Positions 44,514-53,680 of a stretch of DNA of 64,000 bases are shown here, in pieces. Location: positions 196,034 to 260,033 of the forward strand of contig NZ_JADMOL010000006.1 of assembly GCF_015558675.1 (NCBI RefSeq). The letters run 5' to 3'. Position numbers and translations under genes: made by a program. The notes under the pieces are model-generated. The model did not search any database, was not told the DNA's origin, and was given only the letters and a program-made list of their open reading frames with translations. The stretch comes from Paenibacillus sp. 1001270B_150601_E10 (lineage in GTDB: Bacteria; Bacillota; Bacilli; Paenibacillales; Paenibacillaceae). Each line of letters begins with the position of its first letter. Position 1 is the stretch's first letter.

Positions 44514-45047
44514 TTAGTTCCCATCCCTTGTAGTTAGATAATGCATTTGAACAAACTGCCCGTAGCGTCTGCTCTCTTTTAAGAAAAGGTGAATTTCAGG
44601 ATTATTCGCTTTGAATAGTGGAATACCCGCTCCTAAAATATGAGGTGTAACCGTTATGATGTATTCGTCTATGAGATGATGCTTAATAAACGCATCAAGG
44701 ATGCCGCCTCCACCCACCATCCAGATCTTCGCACCGTCTTCTTCCTTAAGTTTACGTGTAAAAGCCAAAACATCCTCATTCACAAATTCTACATGATCCG
44801 TCGAGCCCTTTTCTGTTGTAGAAAAGACGTAACACTTTTTATCGGGATAAGGAAAGGCATCTGTGTGTTCCAGCAGCCAGTCATAGGTACGCTTCCCCAT
44901 AAGAACGGTATCAATAGATTGATACATCTCAGCATAGCCTGCGTCCCCTTCACTCTCCGTTTCCGTTAGCCAATCTAAGTTATCGTCTGCTCTGGCAATG
45001 TAACCATCCAAGCTAGCTGCAATGTATAATACAACTTCACGCGCCAT
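44514..45047 (-). CDS. Dihydrofolate reductase-fold protein, RibD C-terminal domain type
   Basis: The 177-residue protein has the RibD_C/YwjB pattern: LYIAASLDGYIARADDNLDWL, VLMGKRTYDWLL, IWMVGGGGILDAFIKHHLIDEYIITVTPHILGAG. These NADPH-binding reductases resemble the riboflavin reductase domain; single-domain members have unknown substrates. ATG 45047 follows TAAGGAGGTTCCTT. It ends at a strong terminator (44426-44448). Confidence 0.87.
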   Translation of the reverse strand: MAREVVLYIAASLDGYIARADDNLDWLTETESEGDAGYAEMYQSIDTVLMGKRTYDWLLEHTDAFPYPDKKCYVFSTTEKGSTDHVEFVNEDVLAFTRKLKEEDGAKIWMVGGGGILDAFIKHHLIDEYIITVTPHILGAGIPLFKANNPEIHLFLKESRRYGQFVQMHYLTTRDGN

Positions 45048-45187
45048 AAGGAACCTCCTTAATATGTTCGTTTACATTTCTGATTACATGATCCATTTTA
45101 TCTGCTATATACGACAATAATTGTCTTCTTTAAAGAAACGAAAGTGAATTTCATTGAGAAAATTTGTTTAACACCGTTAATGTATAG

Positions 45188-46072
45188 TCACTTCTTATCT
45201 TGCTCATATTCCTCCAAGATAGCATCAAGTGTATGCTTGGATTCTCGTGCTCTTTCCGATTGCTGGTCTGGTCCAGCATAGGTTATAAGTGCTTTCCAGA
45301 GCGCCCACCCTCTCGCTCGGTTCCAAGTGCCTTCATCGCAGCCTAATGCATCTTTAAAGGTCATTCTGCTCTTTCGATCAAAGAAGGTCCAAGCCATAGC
45401 GTAATCGCAAGCTGGGTCTCCCACCCCAAGTATGCCGAAATCTATAACGCCGCAAAGCAAACCGCGATGAACCAGCAAGTTTCCTGGAGCGATGTCGCCA
45501 TGAACCCATACGCCTTTTTCTGACCAATGGGACGCCAAGGCGATCGACCATATTTCATGAAATTGTTCGGTTGGCAAGGCAGGTGAAAGCTCCGACAATG
45601 CAGCCTCTGTCTCATTGTTGTAAACGATCAGATCACCGCCGCGATGAAAATTATGCTCTCCTGCCAGCGGTCCTTGTGCCGCATCAATGGCTTGAAGTTC
45701 GATTAGAAAATGAGCTAAGTCAGCAGCAAATGGCTCCAGATCCGATATATTTGATCGAGAGACGGTATCTCCTGGCAGCCACTCATTAACTAACCATGGA
45801 AATGGATAGACTACCGTCGGCTTTCCTTTCGCGATTGGTGAAGAGATTGGCAATGAAAGAAACGGCTTAAGCTTTGGCAGCCAGAAAAGCTCTTTTTCAA
45901 CCTGAGGAGCATACGCCGCTCCACTAGGCAGTCTGACAGTCATGGTATCGCCTAAGTGAAATGTGCGGTTGTCATGTCCTCCCTTCTCAACGGGCCGAAT
46001 CGAAAGCATTGACCACTGCGGAAATTGATCATGTATAAGTTGCTTCACAAGCTCAACTTGAATCTCCACCAT
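45188..46072 (-). CDS. Aminoglycoside phosphotransferase-fold kinase
   Basis: The 294-residue protein has the complete APH motif set: KGGHDNRTFHLGDTMTVRLPS in the nucleotide lobe, VNEWLPGDTV hinge, VWVHGDIAPGNLLVHRGLLCGVIDFG catalytic core with His-x-Asp and Asp-Phe-Gly. It is similar to MphB-type or other small-molecule kinases; target unknown. ATG 46072 follows AAGGAGGATGTTACGATT. No obvious operon partner. Confidence 0.85.
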   Translation of the reverse strand: MVEIQVELVKQLIHDQFPQWSMLSIRPVEKGGHDNRTFHLGDTMTVRLPSGAAYAPQVEKELFWLPKLKPFLSLPISSPIAKGKPTVVYPFPWLVNEWLPGDTVSRSNISDLEPFAADLAHFLIELQAIDAAQGPLAGEHNFHRGGDLIVYNNETEAALSELSPALPTEQFHEIWSIALASHWSEKGVWVHGDIAPGNLLVHRGLLCGVIDFGILGVGDPACDYAMAWTFFDRKSRMTFKDALGCDEGTWNRARGWALWKALITYAGPDQQSERARESKHTLDAILEEYEQDKK

Positions 46073-46280
46073 AATCGTAACATCCTCCTTATCTCTACTT
46101 ATCTTCTATGATAAATGATCGTGAGCTTACAAGATTGTTCGATATCAGATGCATGAATCAATCTTAACAGAATTACGAGTGTATTCGCGGTCGAATTAAA
46201 GTATAGCCAAATATTATTTAACCTAGTTAAGTATGTTTCGGCATCCGCTAACATTACTATCCGTAGATTTGCAGGAAAAT

Positions 46281-46310
46281 AAAAAGTGCTGAGTACTAAC
46301 TCAGCACTTC
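46281..46310 (-). terminator. Intrinsic terminator of the isoprenoid synthase gene
   Basis: GTGCTGAG / CTCAGCAC pairs around a six-base loop; on the minus strand it continues as TTTTTATTTT. Confidence 0.85.
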
Positions 46311-46313
46311 CTC

Positions 46314-48704
46314 TTATCGATCTCGATTAACAAAGTAGTTCAATAGATGACGGAGAAAGGCAATACTGCGCGGCAGACGCTTCAATGCCTCCATTGCAAG
46401 ACAATAATGCTCCCACATCTCTTTTCTAGCGCCATCCTGCCCAAGAATGGACACGAAGTTCGAATTGTTATTTTGAGCATCTTGACCAACAGGCTTGCCA
46501 AGCAGTTCGGTATTTCCTTCAAGGTCCAGCAAATCATCTTTGATCTGAAAGGCAATGCCGGCATGGTAGGCATATTTCTTTAAGGCTTCGATCTCTTTAT
46601 CTGGAATCTGGGCCAAAATAGCGGGCATAACAAGGGATGCTTCAAAGGCGATGCCGGTCTTATAAAAACAAATCATGTTCAACTGCTCGAGATTCAGCGC
46701 CTTCCCTTTCGAATCAATGTCCATTGCCTGCCCCATGCACATTTCCTCTGTTTTTTCAGCGGAGTATTTCATTAAGGCAAGCACCGATCTCGGATCAAAA
46801 CGTTCAAGTGAGGACTGCTCTTTGATGGCCTTCTGGATAAGAAACAGTCCTGTTAGCTCTGCTGTTGCAACATTGTGCACCTGATGAAGCGTTGGGCGTC
46901 CTCGACGAGTAGCAGCATTATCCTGAGAAGGCAGATCATCAAAGATTAAGGAAGCGGTATGCATATACTCAATTGAGCGCAGCAAAGGCAACATTTCTTC
47001 TGCTTTCAAGCCGTATTCGTTTACGCCTACAACCCAGGACAGAATTGGACGCAACCGTTTGCCGTCCCCTTCCAGGCTGTAATTCGCTGCGTCAATCAGC
47101 GGCTCTTTCATAGGTGATATTCCATTTTCCTTTGTTATCTTCAACTCACGATTGATCTTTTCCCGCAGTTGATTAATGGTGTTAAAGAATGCATCTTTTT
47201 CTTTCTGATCGTTTCTAAGGGATGTCACAAGCTGATCCCGCAGCAGTTTATCAAAGAAGTCTACGTCATCAGCCTTTCGAACCATTTGCTGAACCAGCTT
47301 ATTAAACACGGGCATGCCTGCTGCAAAGATCTCCATGATCTCTGTATATTTCTCCGCGCCAACACGCTCTCTGCATCGTTTCAGGCCATTGATAGCACGG
47401 TCTAATATGACTTCTCTTGTTTTAGGATCGGCATGATGCACGTGGTGAATCAGATGATGAATAACTGCCCAGTACATTTCAAATGGATTAATGAGATCAG
47501 AGCGCTGATGCCGGTATTTTAAATAATAGGTATACGGTGTAACGGCCCCGTTGTTCAAGTCATCATGCATGTCGGCAAAATCATCCGCTAATTGATTATA
47601 AATGCCGTAATAGAACGTTCGTTGATCAAAGCCGTCATCCGCTTGAGCACCGATAACAGATCGAACGATTAGCCGTGAAGAGGAAGACTTTAAGATAACA
47701 GGAACAAAAAGTTCTTCATTGGTATAGCTTGCATAAGCAAGATTCTTAGCCCGGTCCTGCTCTTGCGAATGGAAGAATACATAGGATTGTTCAAAGAACA
47801 CCTGGCGGGATGCCTCGTTTTGATAACCCTTTATATATTCAAATCCTTCTTTCAGCTCTGCATGGATGTATTGAATCAGCTCTTTGTTGCTTCCCTTCCA
47901 TATTCCAAGCTCAGGAACAATCCCTGTAAGCAAGGCACTACGTATCATCCGCGAATACTGTTCCTTCTCCTGCAAGGTCAGTACATGAGAATCCAACAAA
48001 TCATCAATAAATGGATACGTGAGACCATAAGAATAACCAAGCCGAATCGCGTCTCCCAGTCTCTTCGCTCTTTCTGAATGAGATATGCCTGCATCCAGGT
48101 CTTCGTAAACATGCATCAACACGCCGATAACAATCTTAATCAGTTTGCGCTGTGCATGTTCAGCACTCATGCCCTCAGGAATATGCGCAGCGACCCTTTT
48201 TAGTTTGTCAATCAGCCAGATGGTCGATGATTCAATTCCCATCTTCTGAGCCTTGCGGTACAGCTCAGCCAAGTCCATCATGGCAGGAGGGTTCTCTTTG
48301 GTTCCTTCCGAGGATTGGATAACATATTTCTTTACATCAGCTACAATTCGCTGTATTCGGCTATTTACCTCAGGTGAATCCAAGGCTTTGCCAAGGTCTC
48401 GCATGTAGATATAGGAGACGCTCCGATCCAGATAATCATCTAGCCTGCCTGTATAATTCAGCCATTGGATGTAAAGCTGGTAATCTCTTGTATCCGGCCT
48501 TTTTCTCCCTTTTGAGAACAAGGAGAAGAGCGAAGGCTTATGAATATGGCTTTTTTTCCAGAGCTGAATATCCTCAGTCAGCCCCGTGAGAAAGGATTGA
48601 TTTTTAATCTGAGCATCAAGCGCTGAGAAATATTGAACCGCCTTCTGTTCAGCCAGCCGATAGCTTATTTCAGGACCAGCATGATCTATATGTTGTACAC
48701 TCAT
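46314..48704 (-). CDS. Large two-part class I isoprenoid enzyme: terpene synthase-like N half, polyprenyl synthetase C half
   Basis: The 796-residue protein has a clear trans-isoprenyl diphosphate synthase at about 515-796: GDGKRLRPILSW, first Asp-rich motif DDLPSQD (589-595), GQAMDIDS (659-666) and second motif KDDLLD (722-727). The N-terminal 500 residues are helical and contain FIDDLLDS (232-239) and QLADDFADMHDDL (371-383), which look like the metal-binding Asp motifs of class I isoprenoid synthases, although I cannot assign a named family. The layout suggests that one half makes a prenyl diphosphate and the other uses it. No signal peptide or membrane segment. ATG 48704 follows GAGGGAACAACC. 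It is monocistronic and next to a divergent MFS exporter gene. Confidence 0.82.
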   Translation of the reverse strand: MSVQHIDHAGPEISYRLAEQKAVQYFSALDAQIKNQSFLTGLTEDIQLWKKSHIHKPSLFSLFSKGRKRPDTRDYQLYIQWLNYTGRLDDYLDRSVSYIYMRDLGKALDSPEVNSRIQRIVADVKKYVIQSSEGTKENPPAMMDLAELYRKAQKMGIESSTIWLIDKLKRVAAHIPEGMSAEHAQRKLIKIVIGVLMHVYEDLDAGISHSERAKRLGDAIRLGYSYGLTYPFIDDLLDSHVLTLQEKEQYSRMIRSALLTGIVPELGIWKGSNKELIQYIHAELKEGFEYIKGYQNEASRQVFFEQSYVFFHSQEQDRAKNLAYASYTNEELFVPVILKSSSSRLIVRSVIGAQADDGFDQRTFYYGIYNQLADDFADMHDDLNNGAVTPYTYYLKYRHQRSDLINPFEMYWAVIHHLIHHVHHADPKTREVILDRAINGLKRCRERVGAEKYTEIMEIFAAGMPVFNKLVQQMVRKADDVDFFDKLLRDQLVTSLRNDQKEKDAFFNTINQLREKINRELKITKENGISPMKEPLIDAANYSLEGDGKRLRPILSWVVGVNEYGLKAEEMLPLLRSIEYMHTASLIFDDLPSQDNAATRRGRPTLHQVHNVATAELTGLFLIQKAIKEQSSLERFDPRSVLALMKYSAEKTEEMCMGQAMDIDSKGKALNLEQLNMICFYKTGIAFEASLVMPAILAQIPDKEIEALKKYAYHAGIAFQIKDDLLDLEGNTELLGKPVGQDAQNNNSNFVSILGQDGARKEMWEHYCLAMEALKRLPRSIAFLRHLLNYFVNRDR

Positions 48705-48919
48705 TGGTTGTTCCCTCTGTTTCTTATGGGTTAAGGTACCTATTTATTAGTCAAGCATGATCGTTAATAAGGATGAATGCTTGTTGGGGCAACTTCCTTC
48801 ATATAAGTTCATATCTTGTATACGAGGAAGAAAGATTTGGGTTACAGAATCATTTTCTAAATGAGACTGATTTTTTTGACCTTAACCCTTTAACATGCTG
48901 AAAAACAATACTTTCCAGC
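48705..48919. other. Left part of the divergent region between isoprenoid synthase and MFS genes
   Basis: No coding frame. The promoter of the isoprenoid synthase gene must be here, but I cannot place it convincingly. The regulatory elements of the MFS gene are at 48920-48987. Confidence 0.35.
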
Positions 48920-48987
48920 TGATCATGATCGTGATCAAAACAAAATAGGTTGTCAATTAACGATATGGTTACTATAATGGTAGTAAC
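48920..48987 (+). promoter_or_regulatory. MFS promoter with two dyads
   Basis: TTGTCA (48950-48955) and TATAAT (48973-48978) are 17 bases apart. GTTACTA-N6-TAGTAAC (48968-48987) is a perfect inverted repeat over the -10 and start site, of the kind bound by HxlR/DUF24 regulators. TGATCATGATCGTGATCA (48920-48937), a near-palindrome, lies just upstream of the -35. Confidence 0.7.
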
Positions 48988-49013
48988 TTTTATTTAAGGG
49001 AAGGATGTTTTTT

Positions 49014-50213
49014 TTGAATGCACGTGTATACTTGCTAGCTATTTCCGCCTTTGTGGTTGGTACAGTGGAACTGATTGTCGGCGGAATACTGGATCTGATT
49101 GCTTCTGATCTGCATATCTCTGTAAGTGCAGCAGGTCATTTCATCACGATATTTTCGGTAGCATTTGCCCTATCCGCACCTATATTGATGAATATCACAG
49201 CAAGGATGGAACGCAAAAGGCTGTATTTGTTAGCGCTCGGCGTCTTTATCGTTGCCAACCTTATTGTTGCCTTCAGCTCGAGCTATGGGCTCACCTTATC
49301 TGCTCGCGCTTTATCAGCCATGAGTGGCGCTGTCATCATTGTGTTATCGATTTCACTTGCTTCTCAGCTTGTTCCTGAATCGCACCGAGGAAGAGCGATC
49401 GGGATTATTTATATGGGGATCAGCGGATCGCTTGTGCTTGGCGTACCGGTTGGAATGGTCATCGGGAATGCATACGGCTGGAGAGCGCCGTTCCTTCTGA
49501 TCGCTGGACTAAGCGCTCTTGTTATGGTTGCAAATGCAATGTTTCTCAAGCGAACAGCACCAAGTCCAGTCGTATCGCTTCGTCAGCAATTGTCTGCGCT
49601 TTGCACGAAGAAGATCATTAGTGGACAGCTGATTTCCTTCTTGATGCTTACAGGTCATTTAACGCTATACGCCTATTTGACACCCTTTGTACATGCTAAC
49701 TTTGACATTAGCCCTGCGATGATGAGCATTGTGTACTTCCTATTTGGCATCACTGCTGTAGCGGGCGGTGGATTAGGTGGTCTATTGTCGGATAAATGGG
49801 GAGCAACGAGGACGATCGTTCTGGTGCTGGTGTGCTTCTCCGCATCCATGTTTATGATGCTGTTTGCTGCACACGCTTCGATCTATGTATTCATGGCGAT
49901 GATGATGATCTGGGGCGGTCTGAGCTGGGCCCTCTCTCCTGCACAACAGTCTTATCTGATAAAGCAGGCACCGAGCACCGTTGACATTCAGCTTAGCTTG
50001 AACAACTCGGTTATGCATCTCGGCATTGCAACAGGCTCCTTTATCGGCGGCATGGTTATTGAAAAGAGCTCTGTAGCCAACAACCCGTGGGTTGGCGGTC
50101 TTATCGCTCTGCTGGCGCTTGGCAGTGCTGCCTATTCGATCAGCCGCAAGCCGGCTTCTGTGACCGAGCCGATGGCGAAGTGCGCTTCGATCTCAAGCGC
50201 AGATTCCGTTTAA
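49014..50213 (+). CDS. MFS transporter, DHA1 drug exporter type
   Basis: The protein (399 residues from TTG 49014) has twelve predicted membrane segments. LAISAFVVGTVELIVGGILDLIASDLHISVSAAGHFIT and SQLVPESHRGRAIGIIYMG carry the usual motifs of the AraJ/YdhP branch of drug exporters. TTG 49014 is preferred because GGAAGG is nine bases upstream; ATG 49005 would overlap the ribosome binding site. It is divergent from the isoprenoid synthase gene and convergent with the TrmB gene. Confidence 0.87.
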   Translation: MNARVYLLAISAFVVGTVELIVGGILDLIASDLHISVSAAGHFITIFSVAFALSAPILMNITARMERKRLYLLALGVFIVANLIVAFSSSYGLTLSARALSAMSGAVIIVLSISLASQLVPESHRGRAIGIIYMGISGSLVLGVPVGMVIGNAYGWRAPFLLIAGLSALVMVANAMFLKRTAPSPVVSLRQQLSALCTKKIISGQLISFLMLTGHLTLYAYLTPFVHANFDISPAMMSIVYFLFGITAVAGGGLGGLLSDKWGATRTIVLVLVCFSASMFMMLFAAHASIYVFMAMMMIWGGLSWALSPAQQSYLIKQAPSTVDIQLSLNNSVMHLGIATGSFIGGMVIEKSSVANNPWVGGLIALLALGSAAYSISRKPASVTEPMAKCASISSADSV

Positions 50214-50249
50214 CATAACGGATTTCATTTAATCAATCTTCATACGAAA

Positions 50250-50296
50250 AAAGACCACACCGAGTATAACAGACAGTTATCCTTCGTGTGGTCTTT
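50250..50296. terminator. Bidirectional intrinsic terminator
   Basis: AAAGACCACAC / GTGTGGTCTTT flanks an inner smaller hairpin and separates the convergent MFS and TrmB genes. Confidence 0.8.
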
Positions 50297-50323
50297 ATGC
50301 TGTTGCCGCCATGCGCCATCCTG

Positions 50324-51091
50324 TTAATATCTTAAGCGCATCAGAAGAGCCTTCATCTCTGAATCCTGCATTAATTCATTCGCATATTTCTTTGAGATGG
50401 CGGCAAGCGCCACATCATGGTGAAAGAATTCTGTAAAGAACTTAACGAATGGCTGCGCCATCGTGCGCATCGCCTGCCAATTGCCTTCCTCCATACCAGC
50501 AAAGAGCACTTGACTGCCATCCGTTATGATAAGCTTAAATTGCTCCAAGATCATCTCATGGCCTTCTGACGGCTCAAGGATATTCATGTTCTTTAACAAT
50601 ACGCCTTTGGGTGTGCCTCCTGTAACCAATACCTCCACATCTACGCCCTGCTTCTCCTTTTCCTCAAGCAGTCGAGCAATGGATTCAAATTCATTTACGA
50701 ACATCGATAGCACAATAGAATGCTCCGCCTCTTCGATCATTTGGCGGAAGTAGGCTTGAATTGAAGAGTCTGTCTTCAGGCTCCATACCTGATCATCTGC
50801 ATAAGCCCGTCGTTCTCCTGCCTTTTTTAGATCGGCAATGTCCTTTTTGAATTCCTGTGTCAGCTTATCAATGACGATCTGCATCGGTATAGCCACATAA
50901 GTGCGCTTCTTGCCGGACAAGGCGTCAGAGACAATCCCCTTCTCCACGAGCCTCGCAATCACTTCATATATTTTGGCTTTTGGGACACCGGAGTGCTTCA
51001 CGATCGTCGTGGCATCCATCGCCTCCGCATGGGTAACCAGCGCTTCATATACTTTGCTTTCATATTGCGAATATCCGAACTTCTGCAGCAT
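50324..51091 (-). CDS. TrmB-family transcriptional regulator
   Basis: The 255-residue protein has the TrmB wHTH (LQKFGYSQYESKVYEALV, TTIVKHSGVPKAKIYEVIARLVEKGIV) and a C-terminal phospholipase D-like sugar-sensing domain (IVLSMFVNEFESIARLLEEK, LIITDGSQVLFAGMEEG). TrmB-type regulators in Firmicutes respond to sugars or other small ligands. ATG 51091 follows GGAGGAAGGAC. The convergent MFS gene is a possible target. Confidence 0.87.
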   Translation of the reverse strand: MLQKFGYSQYESKVYEALVTHAEAMDATTIVKHSGVPKAKIYEVIARLVEKGIVSDALSGKKRTYVAIPMQIVIDKLTQEFKKDIADLKKAGERRAYADDQVWSLKTDSSIQAYFRQMIEEAEHSIVLSMFVNEFESIARLLEEKEKQGVDVEVLVTGGTPKGVLLKNMNILEPSEGHEMILEQFKLIITDGSQVLFAGMEEGNWQAMRTMAQPFVKFFTEFFHHDVALAAISKKYANELMQDSEMKALLMRLRY

Positions 51092-51216
51092 GTCCTTCCT
51101 CCATCACGATCCTTTTATCACTAGTTTACTTGAATGGTTCAGGAGGAGACAAGTTCATATCGCACATGGATGTCATCCGCAAGTCTTTCGTAGGAATCTG
51201 CAAGAGGGCTTATACG

Positions 51217-51705
51217 TTAACCGTACAGCATAAAGAATTGCAGAGGATGTCCAAGCTGCTTCAAATAGTTGTAGAGCTGGGCTCTGTGGTGGAACGTATG
51301 GGTCACAATCTCAATGAGCCATTTAATCTGAACAACGCTATGTTCAGCATAGAATGCTTTCGTTGACTTATGCAGCAGCTCATCTTCTGACAAAGACAGC
51401 ATATAGGTCCGCAATTCCTCAACATTCGTACGAAAATGGTTTGCTAACTGATTCGGATCCTGTATGCCGTTGACTCGGTTCTCGATCCGCTCAACATCAG
51501 GCTGTGCTTGCTCATTGAGAATGGCAAGATCAGATGCAGGGATCGAGACAATATGATGCGCGAGCTCTAATAGTGTTCGCATATTCTCGGCTGGGCGATA
51601 GCTCCACTCCTCAGGCTTGATTCTGTTTAGCAGTGCATCTACAGTTCGAACGGCCAATTCTAGTTCATCCAACAAGTGATCTCTGATTGGTGCTGCTCCA
51701 CTCAT
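51217..51705 (-). CDS. DinB-family protein
   Basis: The 162-residue four-helix-bundle protein has the DinB His triad: LLELAHHIVSIP in the middle and EIVTHTFHHRAQLYNYL near the C terminus. The family includes thiol transferases and nickel-binding proteins of unknown role. ATG 51705 lies eight bases after AAAAGGAG. It lies 24 bases downstream of the YafY gene on the same strand, so they probably form an operon. Confidence 0.85.
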   Translation of the reverse strand: MSGAAPIRDHLLDELELAVRTVDALLNRIKPEEWSYRPAENMRTLLELAHHIVSIPASDLAILNEQAQPDVERIENRVNGIQDPNQLANHFRTNVEELRTYMLSLSEDELLHKSTKAFYAEHSVVQIKWLIEIVTHTFHHRAQLYNYLKQLGHPLQFFMLYG

Positions 51706-51729
51706 GTCATTCGCTCCTTTTCATCATCA

Positions 51730-52758
51730 TTAAGTCGTTTGAGGCATGTCCTTTGCGGCATATTGACTGCATAATTCCAAGGCTTTCGCGTAGATCTCCG
51801 TTCGCAAGGACTCTGGTTCAAGCACATGTGCATCTTTTCCGAGGGTAAAAAAGAATCTTGTCGCCCATTGCCACTCCGAGATCGGACATTGAAAATCAAC
51901 CTCCCACAGATCCTCTTCCCGTTCGGTTATCCTTTCACCAATATGAGGATCCTGCTCCACCAACAGCATGCCCCTATAGGTTAAAGTGGCTCGAATTCGG
52001 ATCGTGTGATTCGTGGGTTTATCCTTCTTCGTATTGTCCTGCTTAGCAAAGTCATGTTCAGCTCCTGGATCGGCATCCTGCAGCTCGTCAAATCGATCCG
52101 CTCGGAACGTTCGCAGTTCCCCATGTGTATCCGAATAGGCTTCGCAATACCAAAAGCCATGCTCAGCAAATACTTTCTTCGGCTTCAAAAGCAGCCACCG
52201 CTGATGCCGCTCGGATCGATAATAAGCCCTCATCCACACGTCTCTTGAGCAATAAGCAAGCAGCTTATTAAGCAGCGGTGCCTTGAAAGAGCGCTGAGGC
52301 ACCTCCACATGCATCAGTTCAAGTAACGGTTCAACCTGCTGCAGGCTTTCTTGAGGCAAGCTCTCACGGATTTTATCGATAACCGTCCAACGTTCCTGGT
52401 TGAAGGGAGTATCCGCATACGATGTTAGCGCACGCAGCGCGACGAGTACCGTTAGTGTCTCCTGTACATCCAACTGCAGCGGCGGCAAGGTATATCCTTC
52501 TGTTAATCGGTAGCCCCCTGCTGGTCCCGCTTCGGCATACAGAGGAATGCCCATCTCGGAAAGGGCCTGCATGTCTCGCAGGATCGTACGCTTGGATACC
52601 TCAAATTTGTCCGCAAGCATTTGAGCGGATTGCTGCTTCTGCTGCAGCGCGATGACAATTGCAATCAATCCATTCGCCTCACGAAGGCGTCCTCCTTTCA
52701 AAGCACTGGCTCGAATGTTAGGATAGCATAAACTCGGTGACAGCTTGTATGTCACCAT
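51730..52758 (-). CDS. YafY-type regulator with WYL domain
   Basis: The protein has an N-terminal HTH_11 (LADKFEVSKRTILRDMQALSEMGIPLYAEAGPAGGYRL) and a C-terminal WYL domain (YYRSERHQRWLLLKPKKVFAEHGFWYCEAYSDTHGELRTFRADR). The start is uncertain. ATG 52758 has no good ribosome binding site, and the next 60 bases contain a GTGACA-N7-TGTCAC palindrome (52734-52752 region) and promoter-like sequence. GTGAGG precedes a TTG at 52668 by eight bases, which would give 312 residues. The DinB gene is downstream. Confidence 0.8.
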   Translation of the reverse strand: MVTYKLSPSLCYPNIRASALKGGRLREANGLIAIVIALQQKQQSAQMLADKFEVSKRTILRDMQALSEMGIPLYAEAGPAGGYRLTEGYTLPPLQLDVQETLTVLVALRALTSYADTPFNQERWTVIDKIRESLPQESLQQVEPLLELMHVEVPQRSFKAPLLNKLLAYCSRDVWMRAYYRSERHQRWLLLKPKKVFAEHGFWYCEAYSDTHGELRTFRADRFDELQDADPGAEHDFAKQDNTKKDKPTNHTIRIRATLTYRGMLLVEQDPHIGERITEREEDLWEVDFQCPISEWQWATRFFFTLGKDAHVLEPESLRTEIYAKALELCSQYAAKDMPQTT

Positions 52759-52795
52759 TAAACATCCATCTAGGAAAGAAATTTAAATAAAGAAA

Positions 52796-52824
52796 AACCG
52801 TAAGGCTTGCGAACCTCACGGCTT
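52796..52824 (-). terminator. Terminator of the YdeI-like gene
   Basis: GCCGTGAGG / CCTTACGG (one G-T pair) with an eight-base loop, followed by TTTTTC on the minus strand. Confidence 0.75.
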
Positions 52825-52886
52825 CATCTGTTGTATGCTCATCCAGCATGTTATGTCGTGCTGTGTAACCATCAATATGAAGGGGC

Positions 52887-53558
52887 TTATGCCTGATCTC
52901 TTCGATATAGGTCGCGACTCTTGTAGCCGGCCTTAAGGATCATCTTCATTTCCTCTCTGCGTTTCGCTTGCGTTGCCTCCTGCTTGGCGCTATATACATA
53001 GCGCGCCCAATCCTTGCGATACCCTGGCGTTAGCGCCTGATAGATGGCAAGAAGCTCAGGTGTATCCTCCAAGTCCTTCTCAATGCTTGGAATAAGGTCA
53101 ACATAATCATCGACACATTGGCTTGAGGCTGTGGATGCTTGCCCCTTCCCCTTCGCATCCTCCTTGAATCCTACGACTGTAAACACGTCATCTAATCCAA
53201 CCATGCGAGCGAACTTGATAGTGCTTGTCCCAATATATCCGTCTTCATCACTGCCAAGACTAGGGAATAGATCGTCACGATGAATATAAGTATCGTAAAC
53301 TTTGTTGCCTTTCTTCGGATAGGCAGCGAACAGATATCCGTTCTTTTGAAGAAGCCCGTCTTTAATAACTCGATTTAGCAGATTCTTCAGCGATTCCATA
53401 TCAAGCACAAAAGCGAAGATAAGATCATATGCTTTCTTCTCAAGTGAAGTATCGTAGTCGGTTAGCCCATCAAAATAGGTTGTGCCCTCAGGCTGATTCA
53501 AGACTGTCTTTTGATTGTATTTGGATAAGTTTAATTTCTCAACGATTGTTTTAGACAA
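52887..53558 (-). CDS. Protein with YdeI/OmpD-associated C-terminal domain
   Basis: The protein (223 residues) has an N-terminal DUF3052-like part (SKTIVEKLNLSKYN, YDLIFAFVLDMESLKNLL, NGYLFAAYPKKGNKVYDTYIHRD) and a C-terminal YdeI/OmpD-associated segment (YQALTPGYRKDWARYVYSAK then RREEM). The family is linked to bacteriocin tolerance in some bacteria, with little known biochemistry. TTG 53558 is the start, after TAAGGGATGG. A longer frame to 53642 would cover the TATAAT -10 box at 53605-53610 and is not coding. Confidence 0.78.
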   Translation of the reverse strand: MSKTIVEKLNLSKYNQKTVLNQPEGTTYFDGLTDYDTSLEKKAYDLIFAFVLDMESLKNLLNRVIKDGLLQKNGYLFAAYPKKGNKVYDTYIHRDDLFPSLGSDEDGYIGTSTIKFARMVGLDDVFTVVGFKEDAKGKGQASTASSQCVDDYVDLIPSIEKDLEDTPELLAIYQALTPGYRKDWARYVYSAKQEATQAKRREEMKMILKAGYKSRDLYRRDQA

Positions 53559-53680
53559 TGGTGTGCCATCCCTTACTTGTATTGTTGTTAGCTCTGGTAT
53601 ACTTATTATAATCGAAATCGAGCACAATATAAAAACAAGCACGCCTAACGGATGTATCCTCTAACGGGTTGGATCACTCT

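Noticed and set aside
53559..53642. Hydrophobic N-terminal extension of the YdeI-like protein
   Set aside because: It contains a TATAAT -10 box and would add a false signal peptide to a cytoplasmic protein; TTG 53558 is better placed.
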